DNA of 21,389 nucleotides from Candidatus Bathyarchaeota archaeon (GTDB lineage: Archaea > Asgardarchaeota > Lokiarchaeia > Sigyniarchaeales > Sigyniarchaeaceae). The notes under the pieces are model-generated. The model was not told the DNA's origin. It saw nothing but the letters and a program-made list of their open reading frames with translations, and ran no database searches. Each line of letters opens with the position of its first letter. Position 1 is the stretch's first letter. Of this stretch, positions 1 to 7,010 are shown one piece after another. The translations under genes were made by a program, and so were the position numbers. Where the stretch lies: NCBI GenBank assembly GCA_014729935.1, contig WJJB01000195.1, forward strand, positions 1-21,389, given 5' to 3'.

Positions 1-30
1 ATACTCGTATGCGGGAACAATAACGCTCAC
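1..30 (-). CDS. Putative start of a family 2 glycosyltransferase (cut by the window edge)
   Basis: Only ten codons lie inside the window. They begin at a GTG codon seven nucleotides after the atpK stop, in the same frame, and read (M/V)SVIVPAYEY. This resembles the first beta-strand and nucleotide-sugar-binding start of GT2 glycosyltransferases (consensus VSVIVPAYN). A GTGAT SD-like element overlaps the atpK stop five nucleotides upstream, so the gene would be co-transcribed with atpK. Another frame opens with ATG at 37 (MPRERYCSRIRV) but resembles nothing. With ten residues the call is a guess from one motif. Confidence 0.35.
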   Translation of the reverse strand, partial: MSVIVPAYEY

Positions 31-36
31 GTGGCA

Positions 37-411
37 TCACGGGGGCACGGGGATGTTGATCCATAACAAGATCGCGACAATCAAGCCATACACCGCAAGC
101 GCCTCGCACAAGGCTACGACCAAGAATGCCTTAAAAAATCCTTCACCCTCATCAGATAATGAGGAGATGGCAGCGGTGCCTACTGTTTTTAATGCCCAGG
201 CACTTCCTATCACTGCAGACGAGATGGCAAGCGCAGCTGAAATCGCTAGCATCCCGGTTGTTGGACTATTGAAATAATCGAAGTTGTCGGGCGTTTCTTG
301 CGCGGCTGCAAACCCTATTAACCCGTTTACAGTGAAAAAAACCGCGAATCCCAAGAACACCTGCAACAAGATGAGAGAAGCGTAAAACCTTCTCTTCATG
401 TGTTTGTTCAT
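37..411 (-). CDS. atpK: A-type ATP synthase proteolipid subunit K (c-ring)
   Basis: This is the membrane proteolipid that forms the rotating c-ring of the A1Ao ATP synthase and carries the coupling ion. The 124-residue product has a positively charged, hydrophobic N-terminus ending in GFAAA/QETP that looks like a cleavable signal peptide, as in several archaeal proteolipids. One helical hairpin follows. The first helix is rich in small residues, the polar loop is SSLSDEGEG, and the second helix contains VALCEALAVYG. Glu103 there is at the expected ion-binding position. The usual GxGxG run of the first helix is replaced by Ala and Ser. The start is placed at ATG 411, not the in-frame GTG at 423, because GGTGAT sits seven nucleotides before that ATG and overlaps the GTG. 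The gene is about 15 kb from the other ATPase genes and on the opposite strand. Confidence 0.9.
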   Translation of the reverse strand: MNKHMKRRFYASLILLQVFLGFAVFFTVNGLIGFAAAQETPDNFDYFNSPTTGMLAISAALAISSAVIGSAWALKTVGTAAISSLSDEGEGFFKAFLVVALCEALAVYGLIVAILLWINIPVPP

Positions 412-418
412 TGCTAGT

Positions 419-424
419 ATCACC
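419..424 (-). promoter_or_regulatory. Shine-Dalgarno site of atpK
   Basis: GGTGAT on the minus strand matches the archaeal anti-SD (GATCACC) and lies seven nucleotides upstream of ATG 411. It decides the start of atpK against the GTG at 423, which falls inside the site. Confidence 0.7.
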
Positions 425-455
425 GGACTGGATGTGATAATATTCGATGCAGGAT

Positions 456-463
456 GTTATAAA
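456..463 (-). promoter_or_regulatory. TATA box of atpK
   Basis: TTTATAAC on the minus strand lies 45-52 nt upstream of the atpK ATG. Transcription would begin about 25 nt downstream, near 435, leaving a leader of roughly 23 nt that just includes the SD site. This is inferred from archaeal promoter geometry. Confidence 0.5.
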
Positions 464-521
464 TATTGTCATCAATGGACGAATATAGCATGCAAAATAA
501 ATCTGATAGGTAAAAAGTAAG

Positions 522-529
522 TTTATATA
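522..529 (+). promoter_or_regulatory. TATA box of the 497-residue helical protein gene
   Basis: TTTATATA is preceded by a purine-rich stretch (AAAAAGTAAG) suitable as a BRE (transcription factor B recognition element). Predicted initiation near 550 falls after the longest in-frame start (531) and before ATG 588, so it supports the shorter reading frame. It is divergent from the atpK promoter, with the two TATA boxes about 60 nt apart. Confidence 0.6.
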
Positions 530-587
530 CGTGTTTTGTGTAAGTTATTGCATACAAGACCGAGTGTTTTGTGCAAAGGGTGAAGCA

Positions 588-2081
588 ATGATATATCAAG
601 GATTATTTAACATACTCAACATTTTCTTCAACGACTTGGATCAATTTTATGGCGTGGTGCGCGACAAGTTCAAGATAATGGTTAAAGATTTTTGCCGGCA
701 AAATGAAGGGAAGGGCGATTCATTTCCCGCGGGCTTTCAAGAGACCATCGACTATTTTACCGCGAAGCTTGAACAGTTCGGTTTCAAGCACGAGGAAGTA
801 GAAAAAGGCTTCACCCTTGAAATCATGAAATACCAGGAATGCTTGACGAGTGATGGATTCTCACGGTCCAAATGCCATGAAATCGTCCTTCCCATAATCT
901 ACGAACTCTTCTTGGAAAAGATTTTCAACTACATCGTTGATAATAATGGCACGGCAAAGGCAATGGTGAATTTCAGGGAAAAGGGATTACTTCCGATCGA
1001 ATTCATGGTTAAACTCAACCAGTTGAAGACTTTATTCGCCAGATCACCAGTTAAATTCAAGAGATTGCAAAAATATCTTTCCATAAAACGCAAGATCATC
1101 GATAAGTTCATTTCAGGGGAGAATGGATTGAAACGCCTTGAAGCCATTGATGATCCACGCGACAAGCTCCAATTCTATTATATCATATTCAGGATACTTG
1201 AATTCTTCAACTTGAATTACAAGATAAACATGAAGGATGTGAGGGAGTTTCTAAAAGATAACTTGGACGAATGGTTGGCGACCATTCCGCTGGTAAGTCT
1301 CACCAATCCAGACTTGTATTTTTGTGGGATCTACCTATCCCAAAAACTAGATGCTGGTATCGACTTGGATTACGTGAAATATTACCTGCTTAACCTTTAC
1401 GACGAATATATAGAGTTTGAAGCACCAATCATGGAAGCAACCATTCCCATCTATTATTTCATCATGGCAAGCTTGATGGTGGATTTAAAACTATCCGACG
1501 AGCAGCTCAGGGAATTACTAAAGGGAGACATCAGATACTTTGAACCAAGTAATCTCAAATCCATGGAAACATCCCATCTCGTGATGATCTTGCGCATTTT
1601 CAAGATGCTCGGTATTTACAAGAATATCGAGTTTAAGAAACGTAAGCTCATCTTGGATGAGATTGAAAAGCGCATGGGAGACGATGGGGTTCGCCAATAC
1701 AGGGAGGGCTTCATTTGCTCTGAAGCCATCTATCACGCCGTATTCAACCATTATATGCATTGTACCTTGAATCACGTGCATTCCGAAAAGCTTCTGGACG
1801 TCGTGATCTCCAGGATATACCGGAACTTGGAATTAATTTCCTTTTCATGCGAGATTAATTTTGATCTCATAACCGAAATCCTATACTCGTGTGAAACCCT
1901 CAAGCTCTTGAATTGCGTGGAGGAAAAGCAGTTTATCGCACTTTTAGTCAAGTATCTCTTCCCAGACGAAGTTATCGATCACATCGAGAATAAAAAGAAT
2001 ATCGATGCCTACTTGAAAGGAGAGAAGAACAATTTCCGGCACGTGAAGATCTGCAACGTGACGGGACAAGCATTGATCTAA
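588..2081 (+). CDS. Helical repeat-like protein of unknown function
   Basis: I do not recognise this 497-residue protein. It has no signal peptide, clear membrane segment or catalytic motif. It is rich in Phe, Tyr, Leu and Lys and appears almost entirely helical. From about residue 240 onward it shows successive helix pairs of some 45-55 residues. They contain aromatic-rich first helices (LYFCGIYLSQKL, IYYFIMASLMVDLKL, LVMILRIFKMLGIY, IYHAVFNHYMHC), each followed by a charged second helix. The pattern is vaguely like the alpha/alpha barrels of prenyltransferases and terpene cyclases, but no DDxxD-type or zinc site is evident. The start at ATG 588 is chosen because of AAGGGTGA five nucleotides upstream and a TATA box at 522-529; the frame is open back to 531. 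It converges on cheR with 27 nt between the two stops. A link to either neighbouring system is not shown. Confidence 0.75.
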   Translation: MIYQGLFNILNIFFNDLDQFYGVVRDKFKIMVKDFCRQNEGKGDSFPAGFQETIDYFTAKLEQFGFKHEEVEKGFTLEIMKYQECLTSDGFSRSKCHEIVLPIIYELFLEKIFNYIVDNNGTAKAMVNFREKGLLPIEFMVKLNQLKTLFARSPVKFKRLQKYLSIKRKIIDKFISGENGLKRLEAIDDPRDKLQFYYIIFRILEFFNLNYKINMKDVREFLKDNLDEWLATIPLVSLTNPDLYFCGIYLSQKLDAGIDLDYVKYYLLNLYDEYIEFEAPIMEATIPIYYFIMASLMVDLKLSDEQLRELLKGDIRYFEPSNLKSMETSHLVMILRIFKMLGIYKNIEFKKRKLILDEIEKRMGDDGVRQYREGFICSEAIYHAVFNHYMHCTLNHVHSEKLLDVVISRIYRNLELISFSCEINFDLITEILYSCETLKLLNCVEEKQFIALLVKYLFPDEVIDHIENKKNIDAYLKGEKNNFRHVKICNVTGQALI

Positions 2082-2108
2082 CTTACTTCTAGACCTATGG
2101 GTGAGTAC

Positions 2109-4319
2109 TTATAACAAGGGATAGCGCCGGAAAGCGCGTTCCCATTCCTTTTTCACCAAGATTTCTTCAGTAGCCAATTCAATCACGATAGTCCGCTTGC
2201 TCAAGCCACCTACTAATTCCTTCATTTTCGTAACTCCAAAAGTTGAAAATTCCTTTTTGACGAGACCCAAGATCGTGGAATCGTTCTTTTCGGAGTTCTT
2301 GCGTTCCTCGAGCAGGTGAGCTTTTCCGAATAAGATTACATGCAATGATGCTGCTAATTGCTGCCTACTTGACTTCAAATCACGACCATCAATTCCTTCA
2401 CGTGATAGATCTTGATTGAGCAAACCATCCAAGCAAGTATCGATCGATGCCTTGATCCATGATTTACTTGTCTCTATCCCCGATTCAACGATGTCTGCAC
2501 TGCGAATAATGGCAAACGAGGGAGAATTGACATTCTTGATGAATATAACCACTTCTCCAGATATATCAGGGATTATCAATCTAGCAACTTGGTATTTCGA
2601 TCCAGGACCCACGAAGAGCTTGAACTCGCTCGGAATCACTAGCTGGTTCCTCGACAAGGATCGTAGCATGGAAGCATCAAATTCCATTACCGGGCCCTCA
2701 TCCATGTTATAATAGCCCTGTGTAAATTGGCTATCAATTTCAGAAGTTTTACTCCCTTCAGGTTTGATTGGAGATGATGCTCCTTCCTTCAATACACGTG
2801 AACCATCATGAAAACGAATGCCACCAGTGTTTATAACGTCGAGAAGATGTTGTAATTCCCGTTGTATCAAGCGTTGACGGGTAACAATTTTTGCCTGATC
2901 CTCTGCCAGATTTTGTATCTCACGTCTGAAACTGGTTACCATTTGTTGAAATCGCTGTTCCATTGCATTATCCCGCTGTTCTATCTGGGACAGCTTCATC
3001 TTCATTTCCTTGAATTCAAGCGCCAATTGGATTTCATCTTTCATGGTTTCCTTGCGTGAGATATTTAGCATTGGTTTTGTATCCATGTATCTTTTTTGGT
3101 GCAAGATAGGTTTCTTAGGAACAACTTGGTTGTCGTTCCCTCGAACATGTTTCCCTTTCGATAAGTTGGATTGCCTCAAGGAGGATTGGTTGCTCGCTTG
3201 GATTTCCTGATGTAGGAGGCTTTTCTCTTCTTCATGTGGATCCCGCTTCATGCAAATCTTGGCATTAGTCATCCGTTTTTTATTAGGAGCTTTCTTTCCC
3301 CTCGTGGAACGATTTGCACCCACATTTTGAATGGATTCATGGGTATTTCCCTGGGGTGTTGTTTTCCCTCCAAATGAAATTTGCTGCTCCTTGCTCTCAA
3401 TGGTTTTTTTTCTACGGGATTGCACTGATGTCTTGGAATGCTTGATATACATGTTCCAATCACCATTCATGTTGTGCAACATTGGCCTGTTCACGTGCTC
3501 GGTTTTTCCCAGCACGAGCAAACCCCCTTCCTTGAGATGATGTTGAAGCATGTCAATGAACTGATTCCTCGCGGATTGTTTCAAGTAAATCAGGAAATTC
3601 CTGCAAAAGATGAGATCATAAGTATCGTTTGCTTGATGGCCGTGAAGGAGGTCTTCCTCAAAGAAGGTGACCGTGTCCTTGATAGCACCATCAACGGAAT
3701 AACCATCCTCGTGTTCTTGTAAATACGATGCGGTAAAACGAGGGGGTAGATCCTTGATGGACTGGCGAGAATAGATACCGTTTCTTGCCACAGTCAATGC
3801 TTTCTTGCTGATGTCGGAAGCATGAATCGTAAAATTATTAAACGCCACATCCACGTCAGAATCAAGCATATCTTGCAAGAACATAGCCAAGGAATAAGGT
3901 TCCTCCCCCGTCGCGCAAGGGCAAGACCATACCATGAATCGCTCTCCACCACGGGAGCTAGCACGATTCTTGATGAATCGACCCACCCTGCTAAAAATCT
4001 CGGCATTCCTGAAGAATTCCGTGTAGGCAACAGTCAAGGTTTCAAGAAAATCGCCCGCTTCCGAATCCTTAGACTCCAAGATTCCAATGTAAGATTCAAT
4101 GTCTTCCACGCCAAGATTGTGCATTCGTGATTTCAAGCGCTTAACGAGGAAGTGAGGATCGTAATAATCCAGCTTGATGTCAGTAGTGGATTGAATTATA
4201 TCCATGCAAGCTTGAAGCAATCCCATATCTATCACTGGAGGATCATCTCTACATGGATGCTGGCATCCTGTATTTCTTGGTTCGTCCCTTTTTACCCCTC
4301 CAGTGTTTATGGGTATCAT
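2109..4319 (-). CDS. cheR: CheR-type protein glutamate methyltransferase with long coiled-coil and unknown C-terminal domain
   Basis: CheR transfers methyl groups from S-adenosylmethionine to glutamates of chemoreceptors, the adaptation step of chemotaxis. Residues 33-95 match the helical CheR N-domain. Residues 96-295 are the Rossmann methyltransferase, with TEFFR (100-104), CATGEEPYSL (135-144, SAM loop), ASDIS (167-171), FCRNFLIYL (238-246) and GKTE (271-274). Family members are usually about 270-300 residues, while this one is 736. Residues 300-425 are basic and low-complexity. Residues 426-495 form a likely coiled coil. Residues 545-736 form a compact mixed alpha/beta domain that I cannot assign. 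The ATG overlaps the stop of the gelsolin-like gene by four bases (ATGA), pointing to translational coupling. The first 31 residues lie outside the CheR domain, and Met32 (ATG 4226, preceded by GTGAT) is an alternative start. Confidence 0.9.
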   Translation of the reverse strand: MIPINTGGVKRDEPRNTGCQHPCRDDPPVIDMGLLQACMDIIQSTTDIKLDYYDPHFLVKRLKSRMHNLGVEDIESYIGILESKDSEAGDFLETLTVAYTEFFRNAEIFSRVGRFIKNRASSRGGERFMVWSCPCATGEEPYSLAMFLQDMLDSDVDVAFNNFTIHASDISKKALTVARNGIYSRQSIKDLPPRFTASYLQEHEDGYSVDGAIKDTVTFFEEDLLHGHQANDTYDLIFCRNFLIYLKQSARNQFIDMLQHHLKEGGLLVLGKTEHVNRPMLHNMNGDWNMYIKHSKTSVQSRRKKTIESKEQQISFGGKTTPQGNTHESIQNVGANRSTRGKKAPNKKRMTNAKICMKRDPHEEEKSLLHQEIQASNQSSLRQSNLSKGKHVRGNDNQVVPKKPILHQKRYMDTKPMLNISRKETMKDEIQLALEFKEMKMKLSQIEQRDNAMEQRFQQMVTSFRREIQNLAEDQAKIVTRQRLIQRELQHLLDVINTGGIRFHDGSRVLKEGASSPIKPEGSKTSEIDSQFTQGYYNMDEGPVMEFDASMLRSLSRNQLVIPSEFKLFVGPGSKYQVARLIIPDISGEVVIFIKNVNSPSFAIIRSADIVESGIETSKSWIKASIDTCLDGLLNQDLSREGIDGRDLKSSRQQLAASLHVILFGKAHLLEERKNSEKNDSTILGLVKKEFSTFGVTKMKELVGGLSKRTIVIELATEEILVKKEWERAFRRYPLL

Positions 4320-4837
4320 TTTGCCTTGCCTAGCATTTTCTCGATTTTCAGAATGCGTTTTTCCACATGTTGCAATGAATATTGGACATGTTGATGCATT
4401 TCCTTTATTTCCGAGAGGATCTTGAGGATTTGCTTGCTTTTCCCGTTGGATACATTCACCTTGCCAGGATTCCCGTGATTGCCAGTGATTTCAGGCGTGT
4501 TTATGACCTTTCGAGATTTTCCCGGATGAGGAAGGTCATATTCCCCACGATTAATTTCCATCTTAACTGCCATGAAATCAACCGGTTCCAATCCTTCCCT
4601 GATGATCTCATTTTGGAAATGGGAGATACCGTTTTGCTCCTTCAAGGAATCCACCAAATTCGTGGCAACATACCGGTGAAATAACCTGGAGTCCTTCCCT
4701 GCCCAAATCCATATAACTTCTAAGGGGATGTCAATTATCAAATAAACCGATGCCTGGTTAAACATTGCATCGGGTGATTGTTGGAGCTCCTCACCTTCAA
4801 CGATGTATATGTAATCTCTGTATTTTCGCTTTTCCAT
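4316..4837 (-). CDS. Gelsolin-like single-domain protein with C-terminal coiled coil
   Basis: The 173-residue product has at residues 25-70 a segment resembling the gelsolin repeat: a strand (VYLIIDIPLE), then VIWIWAGKDSR matching the family's xVWVGKxA core, then a helix with HRYVATNLVDSLKE. It is followed by IIREGLEPVDF, close to the VxxGxEPxxF segment that trails gelsolin repeats. Residues 95-130 are Pro/Gly/Asn-rich and probably flexible. Residues 135-170 form a coiled coil. Gelsolin domains bind and remodel actin in eukaryotes, and Asgard archaea carry actin-regulating gelsolin-domain proteins. A role in actin control here is inference. The ATG follows GATGAT at seven nucleotides. The gene is coupled by ATGA to cheR, so the two products are probably made together. 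Another possibility is a generic member of the wider gelsolin/ADF-fold superfamily. Confidence 0.6.
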   Translation of the reverse strand: MEKRKYRDYIYIVEGEELQQSPDAMFNQASVYLIIDIPLEVIWIWAGKDSRLFHRYVATNLVDSLKEQNGISHFQNEIIREGLEPVDFMAVKMEINRGEYDLPHPGKSRKVINTPEITGNHGNPGKVNVSNGKSKQILKILSEIKEMHQHVQYSLQHVEKRILKIEKMLGKAK

Positions 4838-4840
4838 TAG

Positions 4841-4891
4841 CTAATCATCTTCGGGACATGTAAAGGATTGCAGGGCTACGATAGCAATCAT
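4841..4891 (-). CDS. Possible 16-residue leader or small protein before the gelsolin-like gene
   Basis: A 16-codon frame (MIAIVALQSFTCPEDD) begins with ATG 4891, preceded at eight nucleotides by a clean AGGTGA SD site (4900-4905). It stops three nucleotides before the ATG of the gelsolin-like gene. The SD site is better than the one of the downstream gene, so ribosomes probably load here. It could be a leader peptide, a small protein or chance; no homologue is recognised. Confidence 0.3.
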   Translation of the reverse strand: MIAIVALQSFTCPEDD

Positions 4892-4964
4892 GTTGAATTT
4901 CACCTGGTTTTTCATTCCTTGGAAGTGGAAATATTCCAAAGATTTGTAGAATTTCAAAGGGTGG

Positions 4965-5001
4965 AAAAAATGTGTAGGGAGAGCCATCAACGAGTGCTCC
5001 C
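4965..5001 (-). terminator. Possible terminator after the cheW-cheC fusion gene
   Basis: On the minus strand, seven nucleotides after the stop codon, GGGAG pairs with CTCCC (4977-5001), followed after six nucleotides by TTTTTT (4965-4970). T-runs are the main archaeal termination signal. An alternative stem, CATCAA with TTGATG (4984-5007), would exclude the first one. This may separate the gelsolin-cheR pair from the rest of the cluster. Confidence 0.3.
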
Positions 5002-5007
5002 TTGATG

Positions 5008-6984
5008 TTACTCGAAAAACTGGCTCAAGGCATTCAATAATTCGCTCACCGTCGTGATCTCGGGTATAAACAGGAAGGTTCCAGTTACCTTGATATCGGT
5101 GATAATGACGTTCGTGGTGATGATGATGGAAAGGTCCTTCTCCACACCGATCTCTTGAGTGAATGCTTTGAAGAATTTCTCACCTGTGTCGATACTTAAA
5201 TCGGGAGGTTCCGTCATGAGACGCATATCAAGCAAATCTCCGATGGCATTGGTATAATTGCTTCCTAGTATATGGCCAAGTTCCGACATGGCATCACGGT
5301 AAAGCTCGGGAAGAAGATCGATTGTATCGTATTTTCTACGCATGTCGATTTTCTTCTTATTTTCGTCGTCAATAATGATCGAGGTGAGATCGATGATATC
5401 GGGCACGTCAAATATGGAAAGGACGGTGGCATTCGCTTTTCCTTTTACGTTACTCCAACAAATAAACAGGAGCTTGCCTTCTTCGCATATTTTCTTGGCA
5501 AAATAATCCAACTTCGTCATTTCCACGGATGGAATGTTGATGTCAACCCGCCGGTTTAGCATTTTCGCCAAAGCATTTGCCGCATTACCAGCACCCATGT
5601 TTCCAACTTCTTGGAGTGCGTCTCGTTGGATTTCATTTAACTTCAGATTTTTCACATCCACTTTTCTCATCTCTCCAGCAATTTCATTGCTTGAAAGGTA
5701 ATTAAAACTTATATTCAGCCTCTTGAAGAGAAACTTTAATGTTTCCATATCTGGGATGAAGAAGAACACGCCATTCAAGTGCATATCCGCCACGGTTATG
5801 GAAGTCTTGATAAGGATGATGAAATCAGCGATGGAGTCGAGCTCATTAATCAGGAAATCACCCAAGGAACCTGCCTTGCTCATGGTGAACTCTGGGATGT
5901 CTATCATGAGTTTGCTCCCCGTCAAGTCTGCAAGGGCCGATGCATAATGGCCAGCAAGTATATTCCCCATTTCCTTCACCGTTGATATGGCAAAATCGTC
6001 GAGATCATCCTTGCCCTTGACAGCATCTGCCTTGATCTCCGAATCCTTTCCAGCAAGATCTTCCACTAGTTTCAGGAGTGGTTGCATCTCGAAAATCTGG
6101 AGAAGCGTGGAATTGGAGGGATCCTTGATATTGCAAAATATGCCTGTAACCATCTTGTCGGATCCACCAAATTGGTCCGCCAAGTTATCAGGAGTTATGA
6201 TCCCCACGTTCGTTAGCTCGACATCGATTTTTTTCTTGATGAGTCTCGAAAGCGCGGTGATTGCATTACCTGAACCGATGTTACCAATTTCTTGGAGCAC
6301 GTCTCTCTGGTGATCTGTCAGGTGTATCCTACCGGAGGTATTAATGCTGTAATCCCTCTCAACAGGTTTCATCCGTCTTTGTACTGGACCAGTGTTTTTT
6401 CCTGCTCGTGGCACCCGGGGGATGATCACATCACCATCATCCCTCCTTATTACCTTTGATTCTTGTTTGGGACCTTGTCCACTACTTTGTTTGTTCAAGT
6501 TAATTCGGGGTTTCATTTCCTTCAATCCTTCGAGTGGCGGGAGTAGAGCGTCAAGATCGAGCAGAATATATGTTTCCTCCTCAAGCACGCCAATAGATTT
6601 AATGTATTGGTAATCGATCTGGGTTTCCACGATAGTATCTTCCGCCTTGAATATCGAAGCAGGTATCTTCTTGACCCCGAGCACTGAATCAACCAAGAGT
6701 GCAAGGTGCACCCCTTCCAGTTCTAGAAGAAGGATCCTGGATTCATTGTCCAGCTTATATCCCGTTTCTTTCTTGAAGATCTTTGAGCGTAAGGATAGGA
6801 TGGTGTAGATATCTCCCCTGATATCGATCACGCCGACAATGTCGTTTTCAGACAGCGGGATCGGCACGATTTTATCCCTTGGAATGAATATTTCCTTCAC
6901 GTCCTTTACTTCTAGCAAGTATTTCTCGTTATTCACCTTGATGATGATCGCGTTTAGACTTTGCACTCGTTGCGTTTCAAGCAT
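5008..6984 (-). CDS. CheW-CheC-CheC fusion: receptor-coupling domain plus two CheY-P phosphatase domains
   Basis: Residues 8-150 form a CheW-type SH3-like domain (VGVIDIRGDIYTILSLRSKI), which would dock on receptor tips and CheA. After a basic Pro-rich linker (151-215) come two complete CheC modules, about 220-425 and 448-655. CheC removes phosphate from CheY-P using D/S-x3-E-x2-N with Pro 23 residues after the Asn, two such sites per module. Site 1 has D228, E232, N235 but Thr258 instead of Pro. Site 2 has S334, E338, N341, P364 and is intact. Site 3 has D455, E459, N462, P485 and is intact. Site 4 has D564, E568 but His571 instead of Asn. So each module keeps one good site. CheC is usually a separate protein of about 200 residues. 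GGATGTGAT lies upstream of ATG 6984, and the gap to the preceding gene is 26 nt. The fusion would place the phosphatase directly in the receptor array. Confidence 0.9.
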   Translation of the reverse strand: MLETQRVQSLNAIIIKVNNEKYLLEVKDVKEIFIPRDKIVPIPLSENDIVGVIDIRGDIYTILSLRSKIFKKETGYKLDNESRILLLELEGVHLALLVDSVLGVKKIPASIFKAEDTIVETQIDYQYIKSIGVLEEETYILLDLDALLPPLEGLKEMKPRINLNKQSSGQGPKQESKVIRRDDGDVIIPRVPRAGKNTGPVQRRMKPVERDYSINTSGRIHLTDHQRDVLQEIGNIGSGNAITALSRLIKKKIDVELTNVGIITPDNLADQFGGSDKMVTGIFCNIKDPSNSTLLQIFEMQPLLKLVEDLAGKDSEIKADAVKGKDDLDDFAISTVKEMGNILAGHYASALADLTGSKLMIDIPEFTMSKAGSLGDFLINELDSIADFIILIKTSITVADMHLNGVFFFIPDMETLKFLFKRLNISFNYLSSNEIAGEMRKVDVKNLKLNEIQRDALQEVGNMGAGNAANALAKMLNRRVDINIPSVEMTKLDYFAKKICEEGKLLFICWSNVKGKANATVLSIFDVPDIIDLTSIIIDDENKKKIDMRRKYDTIDLLPELYRDAMSELGHILGSNYTNAIGDLLDMRLMTEPPDLSIDTGEKFFKAFTQEIGVEKDLSIIITTNVIITDIKVTGTFLFIPEITTVSELLNALSQFFE

Positions 6985-7010
6985 TGCTTTTTATCACATC
7001 CTTGTTAGTT

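Noticed and set aside
531..587. N-terminal extension of the helical protein from 531
   Set aside because: It starts upstream of the predicted transcription start and has no SD; ATG 588 has both a TATA box and an SD at fitting distances.
412..587. tRNA, CRISPR or insertion sequence in the intergenic spaces
   Set aside because: The gaps (412-587, 4838-5007, 14086-14165, 15186-15465) show no cloverleaf motifs, no spaced direct repeats and no transposase fragments.
2082..2108. Terminator between the convergent helical protein gene and cheR
   Set aside because: The 27-nt gap has neither a hairpin nor a T-run of more than a few bases on either strand.
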